Below are positions 13,196 through 13,821 of a stretch of DNA of 13,821 bases, one piece after another. How positions within the stretch are numbered: the first letter of the stretch is position 1; every line of letters begins with the position of its first letter. Made by a program: the position numbers and the translations under genes. Below the pieces are notes generated by a model, which was not told where the DNA came from, ran no database searches, and worked only from the letters and a program-made list of their open reading frames with translations. This DNA is from an uncultured Oscillospiraceae bacterium (GTDB lineage: Bacteria > Bacillota > Clostridia > Oscillospirales > Oscillospiraceae): contig CAJUQN010000075.1 in assembly GCA_910588625.1 (NCBI GenBank), positions 1-13,821 of the forward strand, in the 5' to 3' direction.

Positions 13196-13463
13196 GAATA
13201 TAGGAAATCTGGTCATGCTGAAAGAAAGCGGAAACCTTATCAGGAGAATGCTGTAAGGTTCGCATGAAGAAAGCTGTTTAATGGCGGATATCGCGTTTGG
13301 TCCGAGGTAAGTCGCCAGAATGGACCGAAAGTTTCAGCGCATGATTGAGATATTCGTCTGGATTGCTCTCGGGGGCATAGGGCGGCAGAAAGAACAGTTC
13401 GGTTTTATCCCGATAGAATGTGCTTGATTTTATTCGCACTTTCGAGTATAATAATGCGTGATT
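13182..13463 (-). pseudogene. IS630 family transposase, C-terminal half, inverted, one nonsense codon
   Basis: Read on the minus strand, the frame gives YSKVRIKSSTFYRDKTELFF then LPPYAPESNPDEYLNHALKLSVHSG (about 13307-13381), the strongly conserved region that carries the last catalytic acid (the E in NPDEYLN). DLPRTKRDIRH, a TAA at 13278-13280 where a Lys codon is expected, and MRTLQHSPDKVSAFFQHDQISYIL, the normal end of this transposase group, follow. The real family stop should lie just after YIL; here three codons follow to TAA 13182-13184. There is no start codon or ribosome site. The middle of the catalytic domain is absent on both sides of the junction. Confidence 0.8.
13424..13452 (+). 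promoter_or_regulatory. Promoter for the small HTH gene, located in the transposase remnant
   Basis: TTGATT (13424-13429) and a perfect TATAAT (13447-13452) are 17 nt apart. The start would be near 13459, about 28 nt before ATG 13487. The boxes lie on the antisense strand of the inverted transposase fragment. Confidence 0.6.
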
Positions 13464-13486
13464 TTGATATTAAGGGGCATAGGGCA

Positions 13487-13684
13487 ATGAGGTATCTATC
13501 TATTCGACAGACAGCGGAACGTTGGGGCATCTCGACCCGACGTATACAAGTTCTTTGTGCAAAGGGCCGTGTCCCTGGGGCAATTAGAATTGACTATTCG
13601 TGGGCGATACCTGATGATGAACCAAAACCGAAAGATGCGCGGGTTAAAAGTGGGAAATATGTCAAGGCCGGAGAAGCAAAATGA
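13487..13684 (+). CDS. Small helix-turn-helix DNA-binding protein (excisionase/MerR-like)
   Basis: A 65-residue protein: MRYLSIRQTAERWGISTRRI then QVLCAKGRVPGAIRIDYSWAIPDDEPKPKDARVKSGKYVK. The AERWGISTRRIQVLCAKGRVPGA part is a winged helix-turn-helix of the excisionase/MerR-N type, followed by the W.IP.D and KP.DAR..SGKY motif of a small protein family common in Clostridia. The frame is open to an earlier ATG (13418), but AAGGGG at 13472-13477 is properly spaced only for ATG 13487. Its stop codon overlaps the next ATG (ATGA at 13681-13684), so it was probably translationally coupled to a downstream partner. Regulation of an adjacent mobile or toxin-like gene is inference; the target is unknown. 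Confidence 0.75.
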   Translation: MRYLSIRQTAERWGISTRRIQVLCAKGRVPGAIRIDYSWAIPDDEPKPKDARVKSGKYVKAGEAK

Positions 13685-13746
13685 TGCTAGACAAAATCCA
13701 AGTTTTGAATATTGGGTGCTCCTCTGAAAAGAGCTTTGAACAGTGA
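13681..13746 (+). pseudogene. 21-codon ORF coupled to the HTH gene, probably a broken partner
   Basis: ATG 13681 overlaps the HTH stop codon and encodes MMLDKIQVLNIGCSSEKSFE plus Q before TGA 13744-13746. I do not recognise it. The coupling suggests a real initiation site whose gene was truncated or replaced just downstream. The remaining 75 nt to the window edge holds no other feature I can support. Confidence 0.35.
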
Positions 13747-13821
13747 TGAAAGGCGCTTGAAAATAGAATAGACCTCTTGCGAAATTAAGCAAAGCGGTCA
13801 AAGTTGCAGATGCCAGCAATC

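Larger units (their letters stand above)
12726..13463. mobile_element. Rearranged remnant of an IS630-family insertion sequence
   Basis: The two ends of one IS630/Tc1-type DDE transposase are present but in opposite orientation, meeting near 13181-13195. The N-terminal half with helix-turn-helix and first Asp is on the plus strand; the C-terminal half with the final acidic residue is on the minus strand. The central part, including the second catalytic Asp, is missing. No convincing terminal inverted repeats or TA duplication could be assigned. Either an internal inversion with deletion or the collision of two truncated copies would give this layout. The element cannot make an active transposase. 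Confidence 0.8.

Noticed and set aside
1..13821. CRISPR array, tRNA or rRNA genes
   Set aside because: No regularly spaced direct repeats and no tRNA-like cloverleaf or rRNA segments were recognised by eye; a tool search would be decisive.

Overview
The window looks like chromosomal DNA from a GC-rich, spore-forming-type Firmicute of the class Clostridia, most likely the Oscillospiraceae (Flavonifractor/Lawsonibacter/Oscillibacter-like). This is an inference from high GC with Gram-positive AGGAG-type ribosome sites, from DUF4358-like lipoproteins beside MBOAT and DHHW genes, and from a SpoVT/AbrB-type fragment. No rRNA or tRNA gene was recognised, so the genus is open.

Region 1 (1-5200, minus strand) is a lower-glycolysis operon read leftwards: trmL, pgk, tpiA, gpmI, eno (eno runs off the left edge). 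The four glycolytic enzymes carry 1,3-bisphosphoglycerate to phosphoenolpyruvate and interconvert the triose phosphates. Neither gapA nor a CggR-type regulator is present. A tRNA-methyltransferase gene with its own sigma-A-like promoter heads the cluster instead. The intergenic gaps hold stable hairpins, several of which pair fully only in the minus-strand (operon) transcript.

Region 2 (5210-5501) is a divergent control region. It has a minus promoter for trmL, a plus promoter for udk, and between them a 35-nt imperfect inverted repeat with a perfect 17-bp operator-like core.

Region 3 (5502-10781, plus strand) holds udk (uridine kinase), then three tandem paralogous lipoprotein genes of DUF4358 type. 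The first is broken by a 1-nt frameshift and the third has a long Pro/Thr-rich stalk. A membrane-bound O-acyltransferase (MBOAT) and a DHHW/AlgX-like secreted protein follow. The MBOAT-DHHW pair is the architecture of an envelope acylation machine, and the lipoproteins are plausible surface partners. This is the best candidate in the window for a poorly described system.

Region 4 (10782-13821) is a decaying accessory region. It holds a gene-free stretch, an AbrB N-terminus fused to an unrelated tail, a DUF1016/YhcG-type nuclease pseudogene (one frameshift, one nonsense codon) with an intact promoter and terminator, and an IS630-family transposase wreck whose N-terminal half lies on the plus strand and C-terminal half on the minus strand. 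The last gene is a small helix-turn-helix protein whose apparent promoter lies inside the transposase remnant.
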